Positions 46,601 through 57,714 are shown, counted from the first letter of the stretch. The stretch is DNA of 64,000 nucleotides from Anagrus nilaparvatae (GCA_022575985.1 JAKSXM010000007.1:18416501-18480500), one strand, 5' to 3'. Program-made: numbers and translations. Notes: a model not told the origin generated them from the letters alone.

Positions 46601-48314
46601 ATTAATTTCAATTAAAAAAACTTATAACATGTTTGTGTGTTCACACAACCAACGATCATTACTCCGGTGAAACCGCGGAGGGGGGGTGTATTTTCACTGG
46701 CCAACATGAGATTTGCTCTACTATATGTTTTTTGGGTCGCTAATCACGAAAATCGGGGTCTTTTCTGGGAGATATTTTCGTAACACCCTTAAATTAGCAA
46801 AAACTACCCTCAAAAAGAGGTTTTTTTATATATTAGCAAACTGAGTTTCCAGACTTAGCCAAGAATTCAGCTAAGAGGGTTTTTTGGGTCACTGATCAAT
46901 TTGAGGCAATTTTTTAAATATAATTAATATTTCACCCTTAAATTAGCAAAAATAACCCCTAAAAGGGGTGTTTTTGCTATTTTCGCACTTTTAGCAACCA
47001 GACTAGGCCCAAACAGGTTTTTTTGGTTGCTAATCAAGAATGTGGGGGGATTTTTTGTGAATAATTAACATTTCACCCTTAAATTAGAAAAAAAAACCCT
47101 GAAAGGAGTGTCTGCTATTTTCCCACTTTCAGCGACCAGATTAGGTCCATACATACTCCTTTAGGAGTAATTTTTGCTAATTTATAGGTGAAATATTAAT
47201 TATTCACAAAAAATTCCCCCATATTCTTGATTAGTGACCCAAAAAACCCATATGAATATAATTTGGTTGCTCAAAGTGCGAAAATAGCAAAAATATCCAT
47301 TTTATTTTTGCTAATTTAAAGGTGAAATATTAATTAATACAAAAAAAATGCCTCAAATTCTTGATCAGAGACCCGAAAATCCCTCTTAGAGCAATTTTTG
47401 GCTAAATCTAGAAACTCAGTTTGCTAATATATAAAAAAAAACTCTTTTTGGGGTTAGTTTTTGAAAATTTAAGGGTGTTCCGAAAATATCTCGTGATTAG
47501 CGACCCAAAAAACATAAAGTAGAGCAAATCTCATGTTGGCCAGTGAAAATACACCCTAAACCGCAATTTGACTGGAGTATATGGAACATGTTCACTCACT
47601 CTCGAAATTCAAGAATGTTCCATGTTTAAAAAAAATTCCAATTTCCACGAGTGGAATCTTGCTTGCTACAAGTGAATGATTTCTGCTTGTAGCAAGCGGA
47701 TTATTTTTCAATGTAGAAAATCGTATATTTAAAAAAAATTAATTCAAAGAAGTTTACTTTTTTATAATTTTTTATTTGATTAATAATTAATTTGTTACCC
47801 AAATAAAAATTAATAATAATTATTAAAAATTTTATAAAAAAAATAAAAATTGACATTCAAAAAATTTTAACACAGACCTACTCCAGCCTTTTGGGCACAA
47901 TCAGCCAATGCCTTATCAAAAACTTCATCAGGGACGCAATTAACTACGACCTGTATAATATGTTTAAAAATAAATTATGTTTAAATTTTTTATAACAGAA
48001 GGTTACTTAAAATTTTGTACATGCAGTTATGAAACTGCATTTTAAGCTTCAATTTTTCTGAAATAGATATATCTATCTTAATTTTAATGCTTATATAATT
48101 TTTAAAAAATGTACGTCTGTCTGTCTGTCTCTGTGCCCTTGCATCAATTTATGTCCATGATAGTTAAGATATGTAGTATTTTGGCTTCAATTTTATGAAA
48201 TAATTTGGTCCTTTAAAAATTTTTTTATTTATTTATTCTTTAAATTTAGGTTTTAATTAAATATATACTTACCAAAATTATGGTTAATATAAAAGTAACA
48301 AATGTGTATTCCAT
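34676..48314 (-). CDS. Odorant-binding protein B (complete six-exon gene)
   Basis: Insect OBPs are small secreted six-cysteine carriers of hydrophobic odorants in sensillum lymph and other fluids. Exons on the minus strand: 48314-48273 (signal peptide MEYTFVTFILTIIL), 47950-47878, 45430-45407 (24 nt), 45309-45230, 35358-35250 and 34740-34676. All introns are GT-AG, the phases join, and the total is 393 nt (130 aa plus TAA). The cysteine pattern is classic: C1 in LADCAQKAGV, 29 residues to C2-X3-C3 (KCLMKCVYGKFGF), C4 in KECLNN, then C5-X8-C6 (CGPSTASLGC). Intron 2 (2.4 kb) and intron 4 (9.9 kb) are packed with foldback elements and tandem repeats, and no coding lesion is visible. The start is the only ATG preceding a signal peptide in phase. 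Confidence 0.83.
35918..37563. mobile_element. AGATCT-type foldback element, 1.65 kb
   Basis: The ends CCCGACGAATTTTCGATAGA and the inverse complement at 37563 begin arms of roughly 0.55 kb. The outer ~150 bp of each arm is a dense array of palindromic GAGATCTC/AGATCT motifs; the inner arm is ordinary AT-rich DNA. An asymmetric core (about 36480-36960) includes a 62-codon open frame of unknown origin. The same family recurs at 53115-56796. It lies in intron 4 of OBP-B, and the flanks show only AA on both sides. Confidence 0.8.
37564..38280. other. Unique intronic sequence of OBP-B
   Basis: AT-rich intron DNA between two repeat blocks; no exon or repeat was recognised. Confidence 0.4.
40727..43831. 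mobile_element. Foldback element with 39-bp satellite arms (3.1 kb)
   Basis: The two ~1.6-kb arms are inverse complements (TTTCACGGCAACCGTC near both ends). They consist almost entirely of a ~39-bp unit, GCCGTTTCTAACCGT plus a spacer, organised into ~157-bp higher-order repeats of four units: ACGGTT starts at 42766, 42805, 42844, 42883 and 42923. The insertion splits a ~155-bp monomer of the host repeat, between CATGGA and AATAAATGAGG. The left end carries about 26 extra bases, so the outermost right TIR may be lost. Open frames in the arms are a by-product of a stop-free 39-nt period. Confidence 0.8.
42488..42717. mobile_element. PIF/Harbinger-like MITE (230 bp) at the foldback centre
   Basis: The TIRs GGGGGCCGAAGGCCCCGTGC and inverse are flanked by TTA on both sides (42485-42487 and 42718-42720), the TWA duplication of PIF/Harbinger transposons. 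Each TIR is itself a hairpin (GGGGCC, TTC/GAA, GGCCCC). It sits in the loop between the two satellite arms. Confidence 0.7.
44571..45229. other. Unique 5' part of OBP-B intron 4
   Basis: AT-rich intron DNA between OBP-B exon 4 and the repeat block. No further exon was seen. Confidence 0.4.
45823..46410. mobile_element. piggyBac-like MITE (588 bp, TTAA target site)
   Basis: CCCATTAACGCTCAATCGAC and its inverse complement (one mismatch over ~29 bp) are flanked exactly by TTAA (45819-45822 and 46411-46414). The TTAA duplication and CCC-starting TIR are diagnostic of piggyBac-type transposition. The interior holds two diverged direct copies of a ~110-bp phrase (about 45900-46010 and 46196-46300: CTAGTAGGTA and CCCCTAGAAAAT). 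It is non-coding and lies in OBP-B intron 2. Confidence 0.85.
46662..47577. mobile_element. Foldback element of the GGGTCGCTGA family, 0.9 kb
   Basis: The termini (CTCCGGTGAAACCGCGG / CTCCAGTCAAATTGCGG) are followed by TGTATTTTCACTGGCCAACA in both arms, and TA flanks both ends. Each arm contains about three diverged ~140-bp repeats with TTTTTTGGGTCGCTAATCACG and a GCAAAAACTACC phrase. It lies in OBP-B intron 2 and is related to 58484-60070 and more distantly to 54766-56356. Confidence 0.75.
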
Positions 48315-48930
48315 ATTATTAACACTGTTTTTGAAAAACAAACTATTCGATTACAAAATGATAAAAATTACAAAGTGATATGATTTATATATTACATTTT
48401 ATTTCCTTAGCATAAACGGTAGAAATTAAAACTAAAAAAATGTATTGTATTTTTTATTGAAAATACAGAATAAAACATATTACATAAATAAAAATATTAA
48501 ACACGATTTTAATAACTTTAATAAACTTTGATTATATACAATTTTAAAATTTTTATTAAAAATGAGAATTAAAATAACTTTTAATTCAGATTTTATCTTT
48601 TAAATAATTATTACACAAGTTAATTTATTTTCTAAAGTATCAGGAAGTATAAACATGAAAAGTCTGCGTGAAATAGTTTCAGAACCTATTAAAAAATATT
48701 ATTTCCAGAATTCATAGTAAAAAATCTGCGTTGTTTTAAATTCAAAACTTCTGAACTTGAACCCTAAATATTTCAAATTTTTATTTTTTTATTTTTAAGA
48801 CGATGATTGAAATGCAGATATGCTCATGAAAAGTAATTCGGACACTCACTTTCCCCGAGGCATTATGAATGAGCTATCTCTTCAGCTTGTAAATACAGGT
48901 CCCTCACATCACACTGATAAAGGCACTTCG
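48315..48930. other. Upstream flank of OBP-B
   Basis: AT-rich DNA that should contain the OBP-B promoter; no clear TATA/initiator pair could be singled out among many AT tracts. Confidence 0.35.
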
Positions 48931-48931
48931 A

Positions 48932-49133
48932 TAGACTGCTGAAACAACTAAAAGATATTGGTTTCTCCAAATCTGCTCTTCAATGGCTCTGGTCATATCT
49001 CTGCAATCGCTCACAATGTGTCCACTCGAAAATATCTACATCCACCCCTCGCGACATCAATATAGGTGTTCCTCAAGGCTCTTTCCTAGGCCCACTCTTA
49101 TTTTGTATATATGTAAATGACCTTCAAGTCATT
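48932..49133 (+). pseudogene. Reverse-transcriptase fragment of a non-LTR retrotransposon
   Basis: The plus strand reads DRLLKQLKDIGFSKSALQWL, then WSYLCNRSQCV, and GVPQGSFLGPLLFCIYVNDL, which is the RT segment just before the catalytic YxDD motif. The frame ends in AT-rich DNA before YADD, and both ends are truncated. It resembles the RT at 21368-23285 more than that at 1848-4703. Confidence 0.8.
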
Positions 49134-49369
49134 AATAATAAGTTATTAATAATAAGATAAGTATTATTATCGCCATTTTATTTTATATTTAAAATTTTTA
49201 TTTTTTCTAATTCACCAGTTTATTTTAACTTATAATCAATTACTGAAAAATTTTATAAAAATTTTAAAATTTGTCAAATCATATTTGATATTTAAAATTA
49301 TATTTAATATTTACAAAGTTTATTTCTGTTGACTATTATCAATTTATTAATTTTGCCATATATTATTAG

Positions 49370-49860
49370 CCGTACATACGGTTTTTTCTTTATAGAATCC
49401 ATATTTTAAATACCTGCATACACGGGTCAAATCTTTATTCACCCGTTTTAATAACGAAAAGTATATAATAAATTAATAATAAAAAAAATGGTGCTAGGCT
49501 CTCGTTTTTAGAAAACCTTGTATACGGATGACAGGTATACTGGTCCCGTATATACGGTTAACAATTTCAGGAACTCTTATTTTAAGCATTCGTACCAACG
49601 ATTGAAAAAAGTTGAGACCCGTATATACGGGTGGGTGATATATGGTTCCGCATTTCCACAACCCATATATACGGGTGTCATATTTTTTCAGCCATTTGAA
49701 CGGATGCCTAAGATACGGATTTATTAATTGATAAGATTTATTAATTGCTTTAAATGCCATACGGAAAAATTTGTACGGGCCCGTATTCTCTATACCCATA
49801 TATACGAATACAGATTTGTATTTTCATAGCCATATATACGGAATAATTTGCCGTATATAC
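49370..49860. repeat. Cluster of CCGTATATACGG dyads
   Basis: At least eight copies of CCGTATATACGG-like 12-bp palindromes and variants (CCCATATATACGGG) are scattered in ~490 bp. Two segments are also inverted relative to each other (AGACCCGTATATACGGGTG; GACACCCGTATATATGGG). No protein is supported. A comparable cluster with a different motif lies at 62385-62640. Confidence 0.6.
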
Positions 49861-50245
49861 GCACTGTAAAAAGTAACTTTCTTATATTAACAAAAAAATT
49901 AGAACATTTTCGAAAAAATTTGTAAATATTCGAAAAAAATCGTAAATTTACTAAATTTAGTATATTCACAAAAAATTTGAGTATTCTCGATTTTTTTTGT
50001 GAATTCGCAAGAAAAATTGATAATTTACAATTTTTTTTCCAAAATTTACGAAAAATAATGTGAATTTACAACTTTTTTCGTAAAATCACAAAAAAAATCG
50101 AGAATTCTCGAATTTTTCGAGAATATACTAAATTTAGTAAATTTACGATTTTTACCGAATATTTACAAATTTTTTTGAAAATTTACAAATTTTTCGAAAA
50201 TATTCTATTTTTTTGTAAATCTAAGAAAGTTACTTTTTACAGTGC
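49861..50245. mobile_element. Palindromic MITE (385 bp)
   Basis: GCACTGTAAAAAGTAACTTT and its inverse complement form the ends. The interior is an imperfect palindrome of A/T runs punctuated by TTCG/CGAA. No clear target duplication was seen. It interrupts the edge of the CCGTATATACGG cluster. Confidence 0.75.
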
Positions 50246-51430
50246 GGCTATGAAAAATATGGAAAGTATTTCTTAAAATCGCCCGTATTTTACAACACTA
50301 AACATAATTACATACAAGGATTAAGCCGCGAAAATGTATTGAAAGTGTATTTTTATTTTATTTTAAGAGACAATTATTACTAGGTTTAGGTGGAGCATAT
50401 ACATTAATGGTAGGAAGTATTATACTTCATTTACTAAATAATTGGTAGATGCTTTAAAATTTGGCTTTTAAAATCTAGCTAATAGATTTATCTTTTAGAT
50501 ATTTTCTAAAGTTATTGATGCAAAGCAAAAGTTTTAGAACTTTTTGAAAGCTCATAAAGATTAACAGAATTTTTTTTACATACTTTATATTTATTGATTT
50601 TTGAAAGTTTTTTCGTTTTATTTATCTGAAAATATGATGCAAAGAAAAGGAAATATCAGTATTGATATATCTACGTATATATTAGCATAAAAGTTTATTT
50701 TCAAAAAAAGCTTAGATTTTCGATCACTAAGTGAAATTAGGTGCCAATTATAAAATCTTAAGGTATCCAAAAATACAGCTTATTTAATTACTTTTAAATA
50801 TTGTCACCAAATACATAAGCTCTTATAGAAAGAATTATTGGTTTGCTAAATATATATAATATAATTAAATTCGTCTAAAAATAACTTTTTACAGAAACTT
50901 AGAATCGTTAATTTTTGAAAAGTTAGTCAAAAATTTATTTGGTTCTGGATATGCTTAACTGTAAAAATCTATATCTTGATAATATATCTAAAACATGAAT
51001 ATTTCAAAATTCAGTACAATCACGTCGTAGTCATTTGCTTGAGTTTCTTCTCTTTGTAAATAATACTAGGATTTTTTTATAAAGTGCATTTTACAAACGA
51101 TTATAAAATAAAAAATAACAAAATGACGTATCAAAGGTAGTATTTTTATAAATTTTTATATTTACCAGGCATTCTGTAATACGGGCTTGTGGCTTTCTTT
51201 TTGTTTAAATTGTAAAAAATGTAGAAATGGTTACACTTAATTTTTAAGTACATAGTAAAAATTGATGCACTCAAAACAACTATAGGTTAGTAATTTTACT
51301 ACAAATTAGTGATATCGCGTTTTAGATAAATAAATAACCTGCAGAAATATTGAGTGTATCATTTTTTACTGTAAAATAAAAATCGCTGAACTAATAGAAG
51401 AAATTCATATTTCAAATAACTATTTTGCAA
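50246..51430. other. AT-rich spacer with one exon-like island
   Basis: At 50368-50448 after a TTTATTTTAAG acceptor the plus strand reads QLLLGLGGAYTLMVGSIILH and ends at TAG, a hydrophobic tail-like peptide. There is no partner exon, so it is not called a gene. The rest is featureless. Confidence 0.3.
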
Positions 51431-52282
51431 TAATTAATTAACCCTCCCCGGTCTTCGTCGTTTTTCCCACCCGCGCCTCGTGGGACTAAATCGTCTTTGG
51501 CCAAATCTAACCCCCTTTAAAGTTTTAAATCGATCTAAACTTTTTTTGAGTTTTTAGTACAACTATTCAAAAATATATTCTCGAAGGTTTTGGTCAAATA
51601 TTTTCAAAGGAAAACCTAGGGGAAATTTCTGAACACCGGTAAACGTGGGTTTTGAGGCGAAAACTTTAAAAATTTGTATCTCGGGGATAAATAGACAAAA
51701 TATTCTAGGGTTTGACTCTTCATAAGTGTTACTTTGAAGAAAACCTACCCAGGTTTAGCTCCGTTCCAAAAAGTATAATTATTTTGCAACCTGAAAATTC
51801 TGCAAAATGAGGTAAAAAAAAAAACGTCAAAAATCGTATTTTTCAAATGATAAGTGTATTTTATTCAAAAAATAGGAACTTATACATTGTGATACGTATC
51901 AAAAACTTATAAAAAATGCATTCTTTTACAAATGTAATTTTTTTACTTTGCACAATAAGAATATATATGTTCTCTGTGGTCATCGCAAGCGTCATTGCTT
52001 ATTATGGATACGCTGTAACGAAAATTTTTTTTTTCACTCAGAAAAAGTGAGTTTTCTCCTCTAAAATCTAACCAATTTACACCAAATTTTGTACACAGTC
52101 ATATTTTTGCATTTTAAACATATTTAAAAAAAAAATTTAGTTACTTGAAAAGTTCAAAAAAGTTACGCCACGGTCTTCGTGGGACTATTTCGTCTAAGGG
52201 TCAACTTCGAGAGGTTCTAACCAGGAGACGGCGCGTCTAATTCTAATGCCAAGTTGTGTAGGTCCCTAATACGGACTATTTT
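51431..52282. repeat. Unclassified repeat-like segment with GTGGGACTA ends
   Basis: CTTCGTCGTTTTTCCCACCC, CGTGGGACTAAATCGTCT near 51478-51497 and CGTGGGACTATTTCGTCT near 52178-52195 bracket a ~700-bp segment in direct orientation. It may be an LTR-like or tandem-derived unit. No coding signal. Confidence 0.35.
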
Positions 52283-53114
52283 GGTTCCTCATAGAGGAAC
52301 CTTTGTGATAGGTGAAATTTTGATTTTCGATATTTTGGCATATAAGCATGTTTTGAGACCTCAGGAAGCTAAAAAACCGGTTTTTAAAAAAAGTGTGTGT
52401 GTATGTATGTATGTATGTATGTATGTATTTATGTTGGACTGCAACCGGTGATATTTCACAGCCAACACGACATTAAGACCTAATTTTTTTTTCAAAATTT
52501 TTTTTACCAAAAAATCTCGAGGTACTTTTTTTTTTTTTTAATTTGGATGTAATACCTCATTTTTTTCCATGAAAGTACTGATATCTAGAAGTATCGTTTT
52601 TACTCGATATCTCGAATCTTATAATTTATTTTTTGAAAATTTTTTTCTCAAAATTTTTTTCACCAAAAAATACAAAAAATGACAATTTTTTTTTTCCTTT
52701 TGGACGCAGTACTTGATTTATTTCTGTGGAAGTACTAGTTTTAGAAATATCGTTTATAGTAATTTTTTGGACCTGATACTTAATTTTTTCAAAATTTTTT
52801 TTTTTCAAAATTTTTTGTATAAAAAAATTAAAAAAACATAATAATTTTTTTTCTTATTGGACTTAGTACTTAATTTATTTCTATGAAAGTACTAATATCT
52901 AGAATTATCGTTTTTATAGATTATTTTTTGTCCATGATGATTTACTCAATAAATTCCATAATTTACAAACTTGTTCTATTATTATTTTTTCTTTTGTTGT
53001 TAAAAATTCGAAAATTATTATTAAGCATTCTTCTGGTATTATGAAATTAATATCTGAATAATAATATATAAAATTAAAATAATTATTGTTTTTAATAATG
53101 ACTTGGTCTAATTA

Positions 53115-56100
53115 CCCGACGAATTGTCCTGAGATCTCTAGAGATCTCTAAATTGGGGAGATCTCTAAACTTGTTTTTAATTATTTCAAATGATTGAAGC
53201 TTATTATGCTAAAAATGCTTATAAATAGCTCCAATAAGCCTACATTATTCATAATACATGTAAAAAAAAATTCAAGCTGTATTTATACATAGGTAAACCA
53301 TCAAAATTTGCCTTTTAATCTAATGAAAATCTGTAAATATATTATTTTTTTCTATAATTATTACGAAAATTGAAGCTAAACTTAAGTTTCTGACAAAAGA
53401 TTTTTAAAAAGTGAATTACTATTAATATGATTAATAAAACTTGTATATTTTAAAGCTCAAAAAGCACTCTATGTCAATAAAATCATAAATTGCTTATGGA
53501 GAAATTGAAGAAATTTCAAAGATTTAAATCATTTCAACTGTTTGGAGATATTATTCAGAATTGAAGAATCCTTTTTCATTTAATAGATAAATAATTTATC
53601 ATATATACCTTCAGTTTTCTTGAAAGAACCTACTGAATCTCGAGCCAAGTGCCCCAACTTTACATGAGAAGGGGATTCTTAGACGAATATTTTAAATTTT
53701 GCTGTAACTTTACTTTTCCACCAAATAACTTCCTGAGTCTTATTTTTCTACTCACTAAAATAAACATCTAAGAAAACGCAAAAGATAACCTAATGTTGCT
53801 TATTATGGGCAACTTGATCATCTTAGGTAAAAACTGATATCATACTTGCGTTCAACGACCCGCAAAACGTAAGTAATTAATAAAAATGTTTAATAACCGC
53901 AAAAAATAACCTAAAACTTCTCATTGTGCTAACTGGACGATTTTCGATTAAAATGGATTTCATATAACAGAACTACATATCTTAACTATTTTCAAGTTTC
54001 AAGTTATAACTCTTTAAAGATAGTGATTTTTGATATTTTATAAAATATTTCAATTGGGATTCTAACCTTTAATCGCGAAATCTCACAAATGATTTTAAGA
54101 AATATTGCAAGTAAACATTTTAAAAAATTTGAAGCTTATAAAAATTTTTTCCATCAACGGACACAGAAATATCGTATATGACCCTGGGTCATAAAAAAAG
54201 CTTCGCCTCAGATGGTAATTTACGTGCGATGTGGGTCATTCTGTGCTTTTCTGGGTATATGCGAAAAATTCTAATTTTAGCAGTAATTTAAACATTTGGT
54301 AAAAAATTGTTTTTTAATTTTTTTACTATCCCTGATAGACCATTTTTGATATTGTAAAGAGGCCGGTTTTCGGAAATTTCGACAAAATAACACGCTACTT
54401 TGTTCATTTTTTATTTTATAGTAATTTAAGTTAGAAAGACAGTTATGATGAAAGTTAGCAGTAATAATAATAACAAATTTTGTTTATATGTGATATTAAA
54501 CGCTTTAAATGTTTATTCGCAATATTTCATTAATTCGTTTGTGATCAGAAAAATAAGACTCAGGAAGTTATTTGGTGGAAAAGTAAAGTTACAGCAAAAT
54601 TTAAAATATTCGTCTAAGAATCCCCTTCTCATGTAAAATTGGGGCACTTGGCTCGAGATTCAGTAGGTTCTTTCAAGAAAACTGAAGGTATATATGATAA
54701 ATTATTTGTCTATTAAATGAAAAAGGATTCTTCAATTCTGAATAATATCTCCAAACAGTTGAAATAGACCTGACGTGGAGCCCCGTTTCGTAGACAAATT
54801 TTATCCTTGATAGGTCGATGGAATTTTCCAACGGGTATTTATGTTTTTTGGGTCGCTGAACCCGAATATGGTATCAGTTTTTACCGAAAATGGTCCAGTT
54901 GCCCGCAATAGGCAACTTTCGGTTAATTTTCGGAGATTTTCTTATTTTCGCAAGGGTTACTTATGTTTTTTGGGTCGCTGAACACGAATCTCATATCGGT
55001 TTTCACAGAATATGGTTCAGTTGCCCACAATAGGAATTTTGAGGTATTTTTTTGCGGGTTTTTTAATATTTTCATCCATTACTTATGTTTTTCGGGTCAC
55101 TGAACACGAATATGATATCGGTTTTTACCGAAAATGGTCCAGTTGCCCGCAATAGGCAACTTTTGGTTAATTTTCGGGGATTTTTTTATTTACGCGAGGG
55201 TTACTTATGTTTTTCGGGTTGCTGAACACAAATATTATATCGGTTTTTATCGAAAATGGTTCAGTTGCCCGCAATAGGAATTTTGAGGTTATACTTTGCG
55301 GGGTTTTTAACATTTTCATCAACTGCTTATGTCTTTCGGGTCGCTGAACACGAATATAATATTTTTAATATAATATTTTTATAATATAATATAATATTTT
55401 ATAATATAATATAATATAATATAATATAATAATTTATTTGTAAAAATCAGCTTGCAATTAATTTATTATTGATTATTAAAATATTGTAAAATTTTATCTG
55501 TATATTATTGTTTATTTATTAAAAAATTAATTTTTATATTAATTTTCAATTTACTAATTATTTTATTGATTCTTTGTTGTATAGGAAAAACTTATTAAAT
55601 TATTAAATACAAGTCTAAGCGCACATTCGGTAAAAAGATATATTGTTTTCCAGTTTAACCAGCCAAAAAACATAAATAAGAATAGAAAATGTTTAGAAAA
55701 TCTAAAAAAAATAGCCTAAAATTACCTACTGTGAGCACTTATTTTTAGTAAAAACTGATGTTATATTCATGTTCAGGGACCCGAAAAACATAAGTAACAG
55801 ATGAAAATGTTAAAAAACCCGCAAAATAAAAACCTCAAAATTCCTATTTTGGGCAACTGAACCATTTTCGGTAAAAACCGATATAATATTCATGTTCAGC
55901 AACCCGAAAAACATAAGTAATCCTTGCGAAAATAAAAAAATCTCCGAAAATTAACCAAAAGTTGACTATTGCAGGCAACTGGACCATTTTCGGTCAAAAC
56001 CGATATCATATTCGTATTCAGCGACCCGAAAAACATAAGTAACCCTTGCGAAAATAAAAAAATCTCCGAAAATTAACCAAAAGTTGCCTATTGCGGGCAA

Positions 56101-56796
56101 CTGGACCATTTTCGGTAAAAATGGATATCATATTCGTGTTCAGCGACCCGAAAAACATAAGTAACCCTTGCGAAAATAAAAAAATCTTCGAAAATTAACC
56201 AAAAGTTGCCTATTGCGGGCAACTGGACCATTTTCGGTAAAAACTGATATCATATTCGGGTTCAGCGACCCAAAAAACATAAATACCCGTTGGAAAATTC
56301 CATCGACCTATCAAAGATAAAATTTGTCTACGAAACGGGGCTCCACGTCAGGTCTAAAATGATTTAAATCTTTGAAATTTCTTCAATTTCTCCATAAGCA
56401 ATTTATGATTTTATTGACATAGAGTGCTTTTTGAGCTTTAAAATATACAAGTTTTATTAATCATATTAATAGTAATTCACTTTTTAAAAATCTTTTGTCA
56501 GAAACTTAAGTTTAGCTTCAATTTTCGTAATAATTATAGAAAAAAATAATATATTTACAGATTTTCATTAGATTAAAAGGCAAATTTTGATGGTTTACCT
56601 ATGTATAAATACAGCTTGAATTTTTTTTTACATGTATTATGAATAATGTAGGCTTGTTGGAGCTATTTATAAGCATTTCTAGCATAATAAGCTTCAATCA
56701 TTTGAAATAATTAAAAACAAGTTTAGAGATCTCCCGAGATCTCCGGAGACCTCCCGAATTTAGAGATCTCTAGAGATCTCAGGACAATTTGTCGGG
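53115..56796. mobile_element. AGATCT-type foldback element 2 (contains a nested foldback)
   Basis: The ends CCCGACGAATTGTCCTGAGA / CCCGACAAATTGTCCTGAGA are flanked by TA (53113-53114 and 56797-56798). Outer GAGATCTC arrays match the element at 35918-37563. The arms pair from the ends to about 53760 on the left and from 54510 on the right. The right arm is interrupted by another foldback at 54766-56356. The core (53770-54500) carries remnants of the 122-bp repeat family and the ~60-bp unit shared with 16.7 kb. Confidence 0.8.
54766..56356. mobile_element. Foldback element with 122-bp tandem arms (1.6 kb)
   Basis: The termini AGACCTGACGTGGAGCCCCG and inverse interrupt the arm of the enclosing element within GTTGAAATGATTT, leaving an AAA(T) duplication. 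GGGTCGCTGA recurs at 54850, 54972, 55094, 55216 and 55338, exactly 122 bp apart, and in inverse in the right arm. Each unit has a GGTCCAGTTGCCCGCAATAG phrase. The loop is an ATAATATA microsatellite with AT-rich DNA (55360-55600). It is non-coding. Confidence 0.85.
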
Positions 56797-57299
56797 TAGT
56801 ATCTAAAAATACGAATTAACAAATGTTTTTTGAAACACAAACCTGCACTATTCACGCGTTAGGAAACTGGAAAATTATTAGCGAAACATGAATTGGGCTT
56901 TTCAGTTTACGTAAATGAAAGCTTTCATAGTTCCCTAGGTACTTCTGCACCAAAGGTCCTTAAATCGAAAAGTCCATTTCACCTCCTTCCCCTAAAAACG
57001 TCACTTTTTCACTTCTTTCTTAAAAATGTCACTTTCACCCCCCCCCCCCCTAAAAACGTCAATTCTTAACCCTCCCTAAAAACGTCACTTTTTCACCATC
57101 CCTAAAAACGTCACTTTTTAACCCCCCCCCCCCTAAAACGTCAATTTTTTACCCCCTCCCCCCCTAAAACGTCACTTTTTCATTCCCCCTTAAAAATGTT
57201 TATTTTTCAAGATGGTGGAACCAAAAACATGAAAATAGAATGTTGCTACATTATCTCATTATCTAGGGGTTTTCGAGGTCAATAAAAATGTTTCTAGGT
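56797..57299. repeat. Spacer with a C-rich minisatellite
   Basis: Between about 56985 and 57200 a ~25-30-bp unit (AAAACGTCACTTTTTCACC) repeats about seven times, with C-runs of variable length up to 11. The strand asymmetry (C-rich on plus) is striking against the AT-rich background. Confidence 0.7.
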
Positions 57300-57714
57300 C
57301 CGCAATATGAGGATCAATACTTAGTTTATTGAAAATTATTTTCTAAAATTTTGTTAAATAAAAAACATTAAATCACAGCAAAATATTTTTTCTTTTGGAA
57401 TACGGTACTTAACTTTTTTTTATGAAATACTGATATCTCAAATTATCATTTTTATTAGATAAAATAGACCATTATAAATATTTTGCTATTATTGATGAGG
57501 AACCATAGTGCCAATCACTTGGCAGCGTTTTTTTTTAGTCAGGGTACAAACTCGATTCCCTTTCCCGTTTTTAAAATACAGAGAGTGTCAAAAACTACCG
57601 TAGACGATATCGTCATACGATACCGGGGAGGGTTAATTTTGGTATACCCAAGTCACTTAATTAAAATTTCTTTAAAAAAAAAAAAATTCTTTAAAAAAAA
57701 AAGGAACTAATTTA

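Larger units (their letters stand above)
52283..57535 (+). repeat. Hairpin-bounded ~155-bp tandem-repeat element, copy 3, split by a foldback
   Basis: The 5' hairpin (GGTTCCTC, ATA, GAGGAACC) and TG/ATGT microsatellite are at 52283-52440, and about three ~155-bp monomers follow to ~52930. A degraded monomer reappears at 57300-57475, and a 3' end with GAGGAACC and a GCCAATCACTTGGC hairpin lies at 57496-57523. The interval 53115-56796 is a later foldback insertion. The AT-rich DNA on both sides of it is probably decayed core. Confidence 0.6.

Noticed and set aside
49494..49799. 101-codon minus-strand open frame
   Set aside because: It consists of repeated CCGTATATACGG dyads and overlaps another frame on the opposite strand.
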